Positions 32,586-42,086 are shown, counted from the stretch's first letter. The stretch is DNA of 64,000 bases from Pseudomonas multiresinivorans (GCF_012971725.1 NZ_CP048833.1:682001-746000); one strand, 5' to 3'. Translations and numbers: made by a program. Notes: generated from the letters alone by a model not told the origin.

Positions 32586-34349
32586 ATGCATGCCATCGAC
32601 TTCATCCAGGACCTCGCGGTGATCATGCTGATCGCCGGTTTCGTCACCATCCTCTGCCACCGCTTCAAGCAGCCGGTGGTGCTGGGCTACATCATCGCCG
32701 GGGTGATCATCGGCCCGCACACCCCGCCGTTCGCCCTGGTGCACGACGAGGATACGATCAAGACCCTCGCCGAACTGGGGGTGATCTTCCTGATGTTCTG
32801 CCTGGGGCTGGAATTCTCCCTGCGCAAGCTGTTCCAGGTCGGCGCCACGGCGTTCATCGCCGCGTTCCTGGAAATCACCCTGATGATCTGGGCCGGCTTC
32901 GAGATCGGCCGCCTGTTCGACTGGAGCACCATGGATTCGCTGTTCCTCGGCGCGATCCTGGCGATGTCTTCCACCACCATCATCATCAAGGTGCTGGGCG
33001 ACCTGAAGATGAAGAACGAGCGCTTCGCCCAGCTGATCTTCGGCGTGCTGATCATCGAGGACATCCTCGGCATCGGCATCATCGCGCTGTTCTCCGGCAT
33101 TGCCGTGAGCGGCACGGTGGAGGCCGACCAGGTGTTCTCCACGGTTGGCAAGCTGAGCCTGTTCATGGTCGTCGCGCTGGTCGTCGGAATCCTGCTGGTG
33201 CCGCGCCTGCTGGCCTACGTGGCGAAATTCGAAAGCAACGAGATGCTGCTGGTGACGGTGCTCGGCCTGTGCTTCGGCTTCTGCCTGCTGGTGGTGAAGC
33301 TGGAATACAGCATGATCCTGGGTGCCTTCCTGATCGGCGCGATCATGGCCGAGTCGCGCCAGCTGATCCAGATCGAGCGTCTGATGGAGCCGGTGCGCGA
33401 CATGTTCAGCGCGATCTTCTTCGTCGCCATCGGCCTGACCATCGACCCCAAGGTGCTGGTGGACTATGCCGCGCCGATCCTGGTGATCACCCTGGTGGTG
33501 GTGGCCGGCAAACTGATCTCCTGCGGCGCCGGCGCCTTCATTGCCGGCAACGACGGGCGCACCTCGATGCGCGTGGGCATGGGCCTTTCGCAGATCGGCG
33601 AGTTCTCCTTCATCATCGCCGCGCTGGGCATGAGCCTGGGCGTGACCAGTGACTTCCTCTACCCGGTGGTGGTCGGCGTGTCGGCCATCACCACGCTGCT
33701 GACGCCCTACCTGATCCGCTCCGCCGACCCACTGGCGCTGTACCTGGGCCGCAGCCTGCCGTCACCCATGGTGCGGGTGTTCAGCCTCTATGGTGAGTGG
33801 CTGCGCAGCATCAAGCCGCGGGGCGACAAGGCTATCCTCGCCAGCCTGATCCGCCGAATCCTGCTGCAGGTCGGGGTCAACCTGACCCTGGTGATCGGCA
33901 TCTTCTTCGGCCTGGCGTTTTTCGCCGGGCAGATCGGCCAGTGGCTGGCGCAGTTCGTCGAGCCCGAAGCGCTGCACAAGGCGCTGATCTGGGGTGCCGC
34001 GCTGCTGCTGTCGCTGCCGTTCCTGATCGCCGCCTATCGCAAGCTCAAGGCGCTGGCCATGCTGCTGGCGGAAATGGGCGTGAAGGCGGAAAGCGCCGGC
34101 CGCCATACGGCCCGCGTGCGTCGGGTGATTTCCGAATTGATCCCGTTGCTGTCGCTGGGCGGCATGATGCTGCTGCTGGCGGCGCTCAGTTCGAGCATCC
34201 TGCCGCCGGGTGAGCTGCTGGTGGTGGTGGCGCTGATCGCCGCACTGGTGATCGCGGTGTTCTGGCGCTGGTTCATCCGCGTGCATTCGCGGATGCAGGT
34301 GGCGCTGATCGAGACCTTCGAGCAGAACGGTGGCGGGCATCCTCATTGA
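32586..34349 (+). CDS. Cation:proton antiporter (CPA2/KefB family) without RCK domain
   Basis: 587 residues. The 11-12-helix CPA2 domain has VLGYIIAGVIIGP, GLSQIGEFSFIIAALG and IIEDILGIGI. The C-terminus adds more membrane helices (LALVIGIFFGLAFFAG-like segments, LLVVVALIAALVIAVF) instead of a TrkA-N domain. It exchanges a monovalent cation for protons across the inner membrane. It is divergent from the Tim44-like gene and matches PA5529 in order. No terminator is seen; REP elements follow. Confidence 0.9.
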   Translation: MHAIDFIQDLAVIMLIAGFVTILCHRFKQPVVLGYIIAGVIIGPHTPPFALVHDEDTIKTLAELGVIFLMFCLGLEFSLRKLFQVGATAFIAAFLEITLMIWAGFEIGRLFDWSTMDSLFLGAILAMSSTTIIIKVLGDLKMKNERFAQLIFGVLIIEDILGIGIIALFSGIAVSGTVEADQVFSTVGKLSLFMVVALVVGILLVPRLLAYVAKFESNEMLLVTVLGLCFGFCLLVVKLEYSMILGAFLIGAIMAESRQLIQIERLMEPVRDMFSAIFFVAIGLTIDPKVLVDYAAPILVITLVVVAGKLISCGAGAFIAGNDGRTSMRVGMGLSQIGEFSFIIAALGMSLGVTSDFLYPVVVGVSAITTLLTPYLIRSADPLALYLGRSLPSPMVRVFSLYGEWLRSIKPRGDKAILASLIRRILLQVGVNLTLVIGIFFGLAFFAGQIGQWLAQFVEPEALHKALIWGAALLLSLPFLIAAYRKLKALAMLLAEMGVKAESAGRHTARVRRVISELIPLLSLGGMMLLLAALSSSILPPGELLVVVALIAALVIAVFWRWFIRVHSRMQVALIETFEQNGGGHPH

Positions 34350-34367
34350 TGCCTTAGCTGAACCGGG

Positions 34368-34614
34368 CGTAGGAGCGGACTTTGTCCGCGATGTTCCGAG
34401 CTCGCTGTGAGCTATCGCGGACGGAGTCCGCTCCTACGAAAGCCGTGAATCCGGCGCGGTCCCGTCAGTCGTAGGGCGAGTAACGCGCCAGCGTTATCCG
34501 CCGGCGCAGGGCTGCCGAATCGAGTGGCAGTGACCTGTAGGAGCGAGCTTGCTCGCGAACGTTGTGGCACCAGAGCTGCCGGTGAATCCGTTCGCGAGCA
34601 AGCTCGCTCCTACA
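34368..34614. repeat. Three REP-type elements between the antiporter and uvrD
   Basis: 34368-34438 is the CGGACTTTGTCCGCGA/ATCGCGGACGGAGTCCG variant. 34471-34503 is GTAGGGCGAGTAACGC with mirrored GCGTTATCCGCC. 34536-34614 is the TGTAGGAGCGAG...CTCGCTCCTACA form. They fill the 274-base gap between convergent genes. By remembered gene order this gap is also a junction between two loci that are apart in P. aeruginosa. Confidence 0.8.
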
Positions 34615-34623
34615 AAAGAGCTG

Positions 34624-36804
34624 TCAGATCGCTTCCAGCTTCGCGTAACCCATCATCAGCCACTTGCTTCCCTCGCTGCCGAAGTTCACCTGCACCCGTG
34701 CCTGGGCGCCGGAGCCTTCGAAGTTGAGGATCACGCCGTCGCCGAACAGCGGGTGGCGCACGGACTGGCCGAGGCTGAACGGGGTGTCCGGCACGCTGGC
34801 GCCGCTGAACAGGTTGCCGCTGCGCTGGTTGCCCGAGAGCGGGCGGCTCACCGAGTTGGACAGGCGTACTTCCTGGATCAGGCTCGGCGGAATTTCGCGG
34901 ACGAAGCGCGAGACCTTGTTGTAGGTCTCGCTGCCGTACAGGCGGCGGGTTTCTGCGTAGGTCATGACCAGGCGGTGCATGGCGCGGGTGATGCCCACAT
35001 AGGCCAGGCGGCGTTCCTCTTCCAGGCGGCCGGGTTCTTCCAGGCTCATCTTGTGCGGGAACAGCCCTTCTTCCACGCCGGCGAGGAACACCAGCGGGAA
35101 CTCCAGGCCCTTGGCGCTGTGCAGCGTCATGAGCTGCACACTGTCCTCGAAGGCGTCGGCCTGGGTGTCGCCGGACTCCAGCGCGGTGTGGTCGAGGAAG
35201 GCCACCAGCGGCGGGGTGTCCTCGTCGTCCGGGGTCTCGAAGGCGCGGGCGGCGCTGACCAGTTCTTCCAGGTTTTCCACCCGGGCCTGGCCTTTCTCGC
35301 CCTTCTCTTCCTTGTGGTAGGTGACCAGGCCGGACTGCTCGATGACGATCTGGGTCATCTGGTGCAGCGGCATGCCTTCCACTTTCACCGCGAGCAGGTC
35401 AACGGTTTCCAAGAAACCGTTCAGCGCGCTGGCGGCGCGGCCGGCCACGGCCTTGGCGGCGATCACGTCGTTGATCGCGCGCCACATGGAGGTGCCGTTC
35501 AGGCGTGCGGCGTTGCGGATCGCCTCGACAGTCTTCTCGCCGATGCCGCGCGGCGGCACGTTGATCACCCGCTCCAGCGCGGCGTCGTCGTCGCGCAGGC
35601 GGATCAGCCGCAGGTAGGCCAGGGCGTTCTTGATCTCGGCGCGTTCGAAGAAGCGCTGGCCGCCGTAGATGCGGTAGGGGATCTTCTCGCGCAGCAGCGC
35701 CTCTTCCAGTACGCGGGACTGGGCGTTGGAGCGGTAGAGGATGGCGATTTCGCTTCGCTTCAGACCATCCTTGCGCAGGGCGTCCTCGATGGTCTCGACG
35801 ATGTAGCGCGCCTCGTCGTGCTCGTTGAAGCCCGAGTACAGGGTGATCGGGTCGCCGTCGACGCCGTCGGTCCACAATTCCTTGCCCAGGCGCCCGCTGT
35901 TGTTGGCGATCAGCGCGTTGGCGGCCTTCAGGATGGTGCCGGTGGAGCGGTAGTTCTGCTCCAGGCGGATGTCCTCGGTGCCGGCGAAGTCATCGCCGAA
36001 CTGCTGGATGTTCTCGATCTTCGCGCCGCGCCAGCCGTAGATCGACTGGTCGTCGTCGCCCACCACCATCAGGCTCTCGCCGCCCTTGCCGAGGAAGCGC
36101 AGCCAAGCGTATTGCACGGCGTTGGTGTCCTGGAACTCGTCCACCAGGATGTGGCGGAAGCGTCGCTGGTAGTGCTCCAGCAGGCTCGGGCGGTCGCGCC
36201 AGAGGTCCAGCGAGCGCAGCAGCAGTTCGGCGAAGTCGACGACGCCGGCGCGGGCGCAGGCGTCTTCGTAGGCCTGGTAGACGCTGACCATGGTCGACAG
36301 GTAGAGGTCGCCGCCGGCCTGGATGTTCTGCGGGCGGTTGCCCTCGTCCTTCTGGCCGTTGATGAACCACTGCGCCTGGCGCGGCGGCCAGCGCTGCTCG
36401 TCCAGCCCCATCTCGCGCACCACGCGCTTGACCAGGCGCAGCTGGTCGTCGCTGTCGAGGATCTGGAAGTTCTCCGGCAACCCGGCTTCCTGCCAGTGCG
36501 CGCGCAGCAGGCGATGCGCCAGGCCGTGGAAGGTGCCGACCCACATGCCCGCCGGGTTGATCCCCAGCAACTGCTCGATCCGCGCGCGCATCTCGGCGGC
36601 GGCCTTGTTGGTGAAGGTCACGGCCAGGATGCTGTGCGGCGAGGCGTTCTCGACCTGGATCAGCCAGGCGATACGGTGCACCAGCACGCGGGTCTTGCCG
36701 GATCCGGCGCCGGCGAGCACGCGCTGGCGCCCCAGCGGCGCGGCTACGGCCTGGCGCTGCGGGTCATTGAGGGAGTTGAGCAGGTAGGAGATGTCATCGT
36801 TCAT
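34624..36804 (-). CDS. uvrD: DNA helicase II UvrD
   Basis: 726 residues, the usual UvrD length. It carries Walker A AGAGSGKT (31-38), the Walker B/motif II VDEFQDTN, LEQNYRST, motif V/VI elements TLHSAKGLEFP and VGITRA, and a C-terminal Tudor-like tail (VRHPLFGDGVILNFEG). It unwinds DNA 3'-5' in nucleotide-excision and mismatch repair. ATG 36804 gives the family start MNDDISYLLNSLNDPQRQAV. The frame extends upstream without a stop but that part is not conserved. Compare PA5443. Confidence 0.96.
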   Translation of the reverse strand: MNDDISYLLNSLNDPQRQAVAAPLGRQRVLAGAGSGKTRVLVHRIAWLIQVENASPHSILAVTFTNKAAAEMRARIEQLLGINPAGMWVGTFHGLAHRLLRAHWQEAGLPENFQILDSDDQLRLVKRVVREMGLDEQRWPPRQAQWFINGQKDEGNRPQNIQAGGDLYLSTMVSVYQAYEDACARAGVVDFAELLLRSLDLWRDRPSLLEHYQRRFRHILVDEFQDTNAVQYAWLRFLGKGGESLMVVGDDDQSIYGWRGAKIENIQQFGDDFAGTEDIRLEQNYRSTGTILKAANALIANNSGRLGKELWTDGVDGDPITLYSGFNEHDEARYIVETIEDALRKDGLKRSEIAILYRSNAQSRVLEEALLREKIPYRIYGGQRFFERAEIKNALAYLRLIRLRDDDAALERVINVPPRGIGEKTVEAIRNAARLNGTSMWRAINDVIAAKAVAGRAASALNGFLETVDLLAVKVEGMPLHQMTQIVIEQSGLVTYHKEEKGEKGQARVENLEELVSAARAFETPDDEDTPPLVAFLDHTALESGDTQADAFEDSVQLMTLHSAKGLEFPLVFLAGVEEGLFPHKMSLEEPGRLEEERRLAYVGITRAMHRLVMTYAETRRLYGSETYNKVSRFVREIPPSLIQEVRLSNSVSRPLSGNQRSGNLFSGASVPDTPFSLGQSVRHPLFGDGVILNFEGSGAQARVQVNFGSEGSKWLMMGYAKLEAI

Positions 36805-36979
36805 GGGGAGGCATTCTACCGACGGGCGGTTTTCCCCGGCAAACCGGGCCGCCGTCCGGCGTCTTCCCGACGAAAGTTGGGAGGGCTTGCAGCCAATTGC
36901 CATCATCCTGCTTGGGTGGGGCTACCTCCTCGGGTATGCTCCGCCGACGCCTAGGCCAGAACCTACAAGAAAAACGCCT

Positions 36980-39823
36980 ATGACCGCTTATGTAGAGCCT
37001 TCGGCGATCCCGGTGAGCCATGCCGAGATCCGCCAGCAGTACGCTCACGAAATTGCCGTCGAACGCACGCGCCTGCTCTACCAGGGCTCGCGGGTGCCGA
37101 CCCTGCTCATGCTGCTCAATGGCCTGGCCTGCGCCGGGCTGCTGTGGGACTACGTGCAGCCGGGGCTGCTGGCCGGCTGGCTGGTGTGGCTGGTGCTGCT
37201 GGCCGTGCTGCGGCTGATCCAGGTCTCGGCCTTCAATGCCGCTTCCGCCGAGCGCCAGGCCAGCCCGCACTGGCAGCGCACCTTCCTGTTCGGCGCCGGG
37301 GCTTCGGGCCTGACCCTGGCCTTCGCCGCTATCGCCCTGGTCCCGCCGGATGCCTTCCTCCAGCAATCCCTGGTGTTCGGCCTGATCGCCGCGGCCATCC
37401 TGTCCGCCAGCGTCGCCTACGCGGTCAGCCTGCCGGCCTTTCTCACCTTTGCCTTGCCCTGCCTGTTTCCGTCCATTGCCTATTTATTGATCAGCGATAA
37501 CCCGTTGCAGCAGGGCTGGGGCGTGCTCGGGGTGATCCTGCTGGCTGCGCTGCTGGTGGTGGCCTGGCAGATTCATCGGGTCGTCCACGTCGGCCTGCTG
37601 CGGCGTTTCCAGGCCCAGGCACTGGTGGCACACCTGGAGCGCGCCAAGGCGCAGACCGAAGCGCTGAACCAGGACCTGGAGCACGAAGTCGAGCAGCGCC
37701 GCCGCGCCGAGCGCGAACTCTGCCGTGCCCGCGATGCGCTGCAGGAGCGAGTGGAGGCGGGCAGCGCCAAGCTCAGCCACACCGAGGCGCGCCTGGCCCT
37801 GGCGCTGGAGGCCAGCGAGTTGGGCCTGTGGGACTGGAACCTGCTGACCGATGAGGTGCACCACTCGCACCTGGAGGAAATCTTCGGCATCACCCAGGAA
37901 TCGGTGAAGAGCGTGCGCAACGACCTGCGCCCGCGCCTGCACCCCGACGACGTGCCGCTGCTGCGCCGCGCCCTGGTCGAGCACCTCAAGGGGCGCACCG
38001 ACGGCTACCGCATCGAATACCGCGTGCGCCACGCCGCCGGCCATTGGGTCTGGGTCGAAGACCGAGGCCGGGTGATGGAGCGCGATGGTCGCGGGCAGGT
38101 CACGCGGATGGTCGGCACCCGCGCCGACATCTCCCCGCGCAAGCTCCGCGAGGAAGAACAGCGCCTGGCCGCCACGGTGTTCGAGGCCGCCAGCGAAGGC
38201 ATCATCATCCTCGACCCCGATTACCGCCTGATCGCCATCAACGAGGCCTTCACCTCACTCACCGGCTACCGCCGCGAGGAATTGCTGGGGCATAACGTCG
38301 CGCGGCTGATGGGCTCGGCGGAGAGCCTGCGGCGCTACCAGTCGATCCGCACCGAGCTGGAGCGCCAGGGCACCTGGCAGGGCGAGCTGATCGAGACGCG
38401 CAAGAACGGCGAGTTGTACCCCCAGTGGCTGCAGCTCAACGTGGTGCGCGACAGCCGGGGAGCGGTGGCCCATGTAGTCGGCTTCTTCGCCGACCTCACT
38501 GCCCGCCGCGATGCCGAGGAGCGCCTGCGCTACCTCTCGCACTACGACGAACTCACCGGGCTGGCCAACCGCACGCTGTTCAAGGAGCGCCTGCACGAGG
38601 CCAGCCAGCGCGCGCGCCAGGAAGGCCGCACGGCGGCGCTGCTGCTGATCGACCTGGACCGCTTCAAGCTGCTCAACGACAGCCTCGGCCACGAGGTCGC
38701 CGACCAGTTGCTGCGGCAGATGTCGCGGCGCATGACCCAGACGGTGCCGGAGGCCGACACCATCGCCCGGCTGTCCGGCGACGAGTTCGCCGTGCTGATC
38801 GACTCCTACGCCAGTCTCGCGGCCCTGGCGCGGCTGTCCAGCCGGCTGCTGGCCAAGCTGCGCACGCCGATGACCGTGGGCGGCCATGAGCTGGTGGTCA
38901 GCGCCTCGGTGGGCATCAGCCTGCTGCCGGAAAACGCCTGGGAAATCTCCGCGCTGATGAGCCAGGCGAACATGGCCATGCAGCACTCCAAGCACTTGGG
39001 CGGCAACACCTTCCAGTTCTTCACCGACAACCTGCAGGCCTGCACCCTGGAGCGCCTGCAGCTGGAGACCCGCCTGCGCAAGGCCATCGAAGTGGGCCAG
39101 CTGGACGTGCACTACCAGCCCAAGCTGAACCTCGCCAACGAACGTCTGGACAGCGCCGAGGCATTGGTCCGCTGGCGCCATCCGGAGATGGGCATGGTGC
39201 CGCCCAGCGACTTCATCGGCCTGGCCGAGGAAACCGGGCTGATCGGTGCCATTGGCGAATTCGTCCTGCGCCGCGCCTGCCAGCAGGCCCGCGCGTGGCA
39301 GCGCCAGGGCCGCGAGCTGCGGGTGTCGGTCAACCTCTCGGTGCACCAGCTGCGCACCGGCAATCTGGTGGACCTGGTGCGCGCTGTACTGGAGGAAACC
39401 GGGCTGCCGTCGCATTTATTGGAATTGGAGCTCACCGAAAGCCAGCTGCTGGACAACGTCGAGAGTGTCACCGCGACCTTCCGCCAGCTGCGCGAGATGG
39501 GCGTGAAGCTGGCCATCGACGACTTCGGCACCGGCTATTCCTCGCTCAGCTACTTGAAGCGCTTCCCGGTGGACTACGTGAAGATCGACCAGACCTTCAT
39601 TCGCGACCTGTCGGAGCGCGGCGAGGACGCGGCCATCACCCGTGCGATCATCGCCATGGCGCACAGCCTGGAACTGAAAGTGGTGGCGGAGGGCGTCGAG
39701 CACGCCGAGCAACTGCGCTTCCTGCGCGCCCACGGTTGCGACGAGATCCAGGGCTACCTGATCAGCCAGCCGGTGCCGGCCGATGCCTGCCTGGCGTTGC
39801 TGGAGAGGAGCGACCGACTCTGA
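36980..39823 (+). CDS. Membrane-bound PAS-GGDEF-EAL cyclic-di-GMP enzyme
   Basis: 947 residues. About six N-terminal helices (residues 35-205), a coiled coil (about 215-275), two PAS domains (about 275-385 and 390-510), a GGDEF domain with ARLSGDEFAVL (about residue 598; SGDEF is an accepted active variant) and an EAL domain with EALVRWRHP (about 726) and DDFGTGYSSLSYLKRF. Both catalytic signatures look intact, so it may make and degrade cyclic di-GMP. It is divergent from uvrD, as PA5442 is from PA5443. Confidence 0.92.
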   Translation: MTAYVEPSAIPVSHAEIRQQYAHEIAVERTRLLYQGSRVPTLLMLLNGLACAGLLWDYVQPGLLAGWLVWLVLLAVLRLIQVSAFNAASAERQASPHWQRTFLFGAGASGLTLAFAAIALVPPDAFLQQSLVFGLIAAAILSASVAYAVSLPAFLTFALPCLFPSIAYLLISDNPLQQGWGVLGVILLAALLVVAWQIHRVVHVGLLRRFQAQALVAHLERAKAQTEALNQDLEHEVEQRRRAERELCRARDALQERVEAGSAKLSHTEARLALALEASELGLWDWNLLTDEVHHSHLEEIFGITQESVKSVRNDLRPRLHPDDVPLLRRALVEHLKGRTDGYRIEYRVRHAAGHWVWVEDRGRVMERDGRGQVTRMVGTRADISPRKLREEEQRLAATVFEAASEGIIILDPDYRLIAINEAFTSLTGYRREELLGHNVARLMGSAESLRRYQSIRTELERQGTWQGELIETRKNGELYPQWLQLNVVRDSRGAVAHVVGFFADLTARRDAEERLRYLSHYDELTGLANRTLFKERLHEASQRARQEGRTAALLLIDLDRFKLLNDSLGHEVADQLLRQMSRRMTQTVPEADTIARLSGDEFAVLIDSYASLAALARLSSRLLAKLRTPMTVGGHELVVSASVGISLLPENAWEISALMSQANMAMQHSKHLGGNTFQFFTDNLQACTLERLQLETRLRKAIEVGQLDVHYQPKLNLANERLDSAEALVRWRHPEMGMVPPSDFIGLAEETGLIGAIGEFVLRRACQQARAWQRQGRELRVSVNLSVHQLRTGNLVDLVRAVLEETGLPSHLLELELTESQLLDNVESVTATFRQLREMGVKLAIDDFGTGYSSLSYLKRFPVDYVKIDQTFIRDLSERGEDAAITRAIIAMAHSLELKVVAEGVEHAEQLRFLRAHGCDEIQGYLISQPVPADACLALLERSDRL

Positions 39824-39847
39824 ATGTGCCGGTCGCGCAGCAGGGCG

Positions 39848-40153
39848 CTACTTGAGGGTGACTATCCATTCGGCGAGGGTCTTGGCCTCGTCCGGGCTGA
39901 CGGCGTTGGCCGGCATCGGGATCGGTCCCCAGACGCCCTTGCTGCCGGTCTTGATGCTGTTGCTGATGTGCGCCACGCCATCGGCGCCGTACTTCGCCGC
40001 CACTTCCTTGAAGGCCGGGCCGACAACCGTCTTGTTGACGGCGTGACACGCCACGCAGGCCTTGGCCTTGAACAGTTCCTCGCCGGTGCTGGCCATCGCG
40101 GTGGTCTGCACCAGCAGGCCGCCGAACAGCAGGGCAACCAGGGCTTTGTTCAT
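39848..40153 (-). CDS. Cytochrome c551 (NirM-like)
   Basis: 101 residues. A signal peptide (1-20/21), haem motif CVACH (33-37) and axial Met80 in GVWGPIPMPANAV, as in P. aeruginosa c551. It is a periplasmic one-haem electron carrier. A GAGGAG ribosome binding site precedes ATG 40153. Its promoter (40229-40271) has an FNR/DNR box at the class II position. c551 normally donates electrons to cytochrome cd1 nitrite reductase; here no nirS is present and the only nitrite reductase is the copper type NirK, so NirK is the likely acceptor (inference). Confidence 0.92.
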   Translation of the reverse strand: MNKALVALLFGGLLVQTTAMASTGEELFKAKACVACHAVNKTVVGPAFKEVAAKYGADGVAHISNSIKTGSKGVWGPIPMPANAVSPDEAKTLAEWIVTLK

Positions 40154-40228
40154 GAATACTCTCCTCACAGGCTGGGCGCTTCGGGGCGCCGTTCGTTTTC
40201 GCCGGCTTCCCGCCCGGCGTCTGTGGCG

Positions 40229-40271
40229 ATTCTAGGAGCGGCTCGAGCAGCCTCGGCTTGATGGCAATCAA
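40229..40271 (-). promoter_or_regulatory. FNR/DNR box and -10 of the c551 promoter (shared gap with nirQ)
   Basis: TTGATGGCAATCAA (40258-40271) matches the TTGAT-N4-ATCAA consensus exactly. TAGAAT (minus strand, 40234-40229) is the -10, 24 positions from the box edge, so the box is centred near -42. No comparable -10 is seen at the mirrored place towards nirQ. Confidence 0.85.
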
Positions 40272-40353
40272 GAACTCTTCGCGTCGTGCTTGAGGCAGGG
40301 GGCCTGGCTGGCTAGCGTGCGAGCCGAAAACTGCCAACCGAGAGTCGCCCGCC

Positions 40354-41151
40354 ATGAACGCCCCCGCGCATAACGATCCGCCGCTCTTCTACCAGCCGAC
40401 CGGCAACGAGGTGGCGTTGTTCACCCATGCGTCCGCGCAGGGCATGCCGGTGCTGATCAAGGGCCCGACCGGCTGCGGCAAGACCCGCTTCGTCCAGCAC
40501 ATGGCGCAGCGCCTGAACCTGCCGCTGTACACCGTGGCCTGCCACGACGACCTGTCGGCAGCGGACCTGGTCGGCCGCCACCTGATCGGCAGCGACGGCA
40601 CCTGGTGGCAGGACGGCCCGCTGACCCGCGCGGTGCGCGAAGGGGGCATCTGCTACCTCGACGAAGTGGTGGAGGCGCGGCAGGACACGGTGGTCGTGCT
40701 GCACCCGCTGGCAGACGATCGCCGCGAACTGTTCATCGAGCGCACAGGCGAATCTCTGGTGGCGCCGCCGGGTTTCATGCTGGTGGTGTCCTACAACCCC
40801 GGTTACCAGAACCTGCTCAAGGGCATGAAACCCAGCACCCGTCAGCGCTTCGTCGCCCTGCGCTTCGACTACCCGGCGCCGGAAGCGGAGGCTGCGATCA
40901 TCGTCCGCGAGGCCGGGGTCGCGCCTGAGCTGGCGCAACGCCTGACGCAGCTGGGCGTGGCCCTGCGCCGGCTGGGCCGGCAGGAGCTGGAGGAAGTCTG
41001 CTCGACACGCCTGCTGGTGCTCACCGCGCGGCTGCTCAACGCCGGCGTGGCGCCCCGCGATGCCTGTCGCGCCGGGCTCGCCGAGCCGCTGTCGGACGAT
41101 GAGGCCACGGTCGCCGCGCTGATGGACCTGGTCGATGTCCACTTCGCCTGA
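40354..41151 (+). CDS. nirQ: AAA+ ATPase NirQ/NorQ, nitric oxide reductase activation
   Basis: 265 residues of the MoxR-type CbbQ/NirQ/NorQ family. The P-loop GPTGCGKT (37-44), Walker B ICYLDEVVEA and SYNPGYQN sensor segment are followed by a C-terminal CbbQ-like domain. Together with NorD (VWA protein, 44226) it matures nitric oxide reductase, probably by inserting the non-haem iron. It starts the nirQ-norE-norF-like run; the downstream gene overlaps by 17 bases. Confidence 0.93.
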   Translation: MNAPAHNDPPLFYQPTGNEVALFTHASAQGMPVLIKGPTGCGKTRFVQHMAQRLNLPLYTVACHDDLSAADLVGRHLIGSDGTWWQDGPLTRAVREGGICYLDEVVEARQDTVVVLHPLADDRRELFIERTGESLVAPPGFMLVVSYNPGYQNLLKGMKPSTRQRFVALRFDYPAPEAEAAIIVREAGVAPELAQRLTQLGVALRRLGRQELEEVCSTRLLVLTARLLNAGVAPRDACRAGLAEPLSDDEATVAALMDLVDVHFA

Positions 41152-41728
41152 CGCGACACTCGATGCCCGGCACCTGCCGGGTGACCTGGCGATGTGGTTG
41201 TTCATCCTCGCCGAGCTGACGGTCTTCGCCATCCTCATCATCGTCTTCGCCGTGGCCCAGCACCTGGACGTCGAAGGTTTCCGCGCCGGCCGCGCGCAAC
41301 TGGACCTGTCCACGGCCCTGGCGCTGACCCTGACACTGCTTACCGCCGGCTTCTGCGCGGCGCTGGCGGTGGAGCAGGTGCGCCACGGCCGGCAGCGGCG
41401 CGCGGCTGCACTGCTGGGGTTTGCCGTGCTGCTGGGGCTGGTCCACGTAGCGCTCAAGTCCGGCGAATACCATCACCTCGCCGTGCAGGGGCTGGACCTG
41501 GAATACAGCACCTTCTTCACCCTGTTCTGGCTGATCACCGGCTTTCACTTCCTGCACGTGTTGCTGGGGCTGGTGATCCTCGGCTGGATGACGCTGCGCT
41601 GCCTGCGCGGCGCCTACCGCGGCGATGCCCTGGGTGGACTGGAATCCGGCGCGCTCTACTGGCACATGGTCGACCTGGTCTGGGTGGTGCTGTTCCCGCT
41701 GGTCTACGTGCTGGCGCCCGGTTCGTGA
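41135..41728 (+). CDS. norE: Cytochrome c oxidase subunit III-like protein NorE/NirO
   Basis: 197 residues, about five membrane helices, with the subunit III pattern LPGDLAMWLFILAELTVFA at the start and FHFLHVLLGLVILGWM and ALYWHMVDLVWVVLFPLVYV at the end. In denitrifiers this gene (norE, nirO in P. aeruginosa) accompanies norCB and raises NOR activity, although it is not a core subunit. It overlaps nirQ by 17 bases and the next gene by four (GTGA), so the three are translationally coupled. Confidence 0.9.
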   Translation: MSTSPDATLDARHLPGDLAMWLFILAELTVFAILIIVFAVAQHLDVEGFRAGRAQLDLSTALALTLTLLTAGFCAALAVEQVRHGRQRRAAALLGFAVLLGLVHVALKSGEYHHLAVQGLDLEYSTFFTLFWLITGFHFLHVLLGLVILGWMTLRCLRGAYRGDALGGLESGALYWHMVDLVWVVLFPLVYVLAPGS

Positions 41729-41973
41729 ACACGCTGCTGCTCGCCTGGCTGCTGATGCTGCCGATGTCCATTGCTGCCGTCTGGCTCGGTCACCACGCGC
41801 CCGATGCCCTGTTGCCGGTGGCGGTGATCCTGCTGCTGGGCCTGGGCAAGGCATGGCTCATCGTGCTGCGCTTCATGGAGCTCGGCCATGGCCCGCGGCT
41901 GTGGCAATCGCTGCTGCTCGGCTGGCCGCTGGTGGTTACCGGGACGATCCTTGTCCTACATGCAACTCCCTGA
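41725..41973 (+). CDS. norF: Small membrane protein NorF-like (subunit IV-like)
   Basis: 82 residues starting at a GTG that overlaps the norE stop (GTGA). Three hydrophobic helices (LLLAWLLMLPMSIAAVWLG, LLPVAVILLLGLGKAWLIVL, LLLGWPLVVTGTILVL) fit the COX4-like NorF family that partners NorE. It corresponds to PA0522 next to nirO. The GTG has no strong RBS, as expected for coupling. Confidence 0.75.
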   Translation: MNTLLLAWLLMLPMSIAAVWLGHHAPDALLPVAVILLLGLGKAWLIVLRFMELGHGPRLWQSLLLGWPLVVTGTILVLHATP

Positions 41974-42015
41974 TTTCATGTAGGAAAAATACCCGACTAG
42001 AAGCATTGGTCTTTC

Positions 42016-42058
42016 TTGATTGCCATCAAGCGAGGCGGCCAGGGACGGTTTCTACAAT
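42016..42058 (+). promoter_or_regulatory. FNR/DNR box and -10 of the norCB promoter
   Basis: TTGATTGCCATCAA (42016-42029), a perfect TTGAT-N4-ATCAA site. TACAAT (42053-42058) starts 24 positions after the box edge. The predicted start is near 42065, about 22 bases before norC. Confidence 0.88.
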
Positions 42059-42086
42059 GGCTCCGACCGTGACCTAGGAGGGCCCC

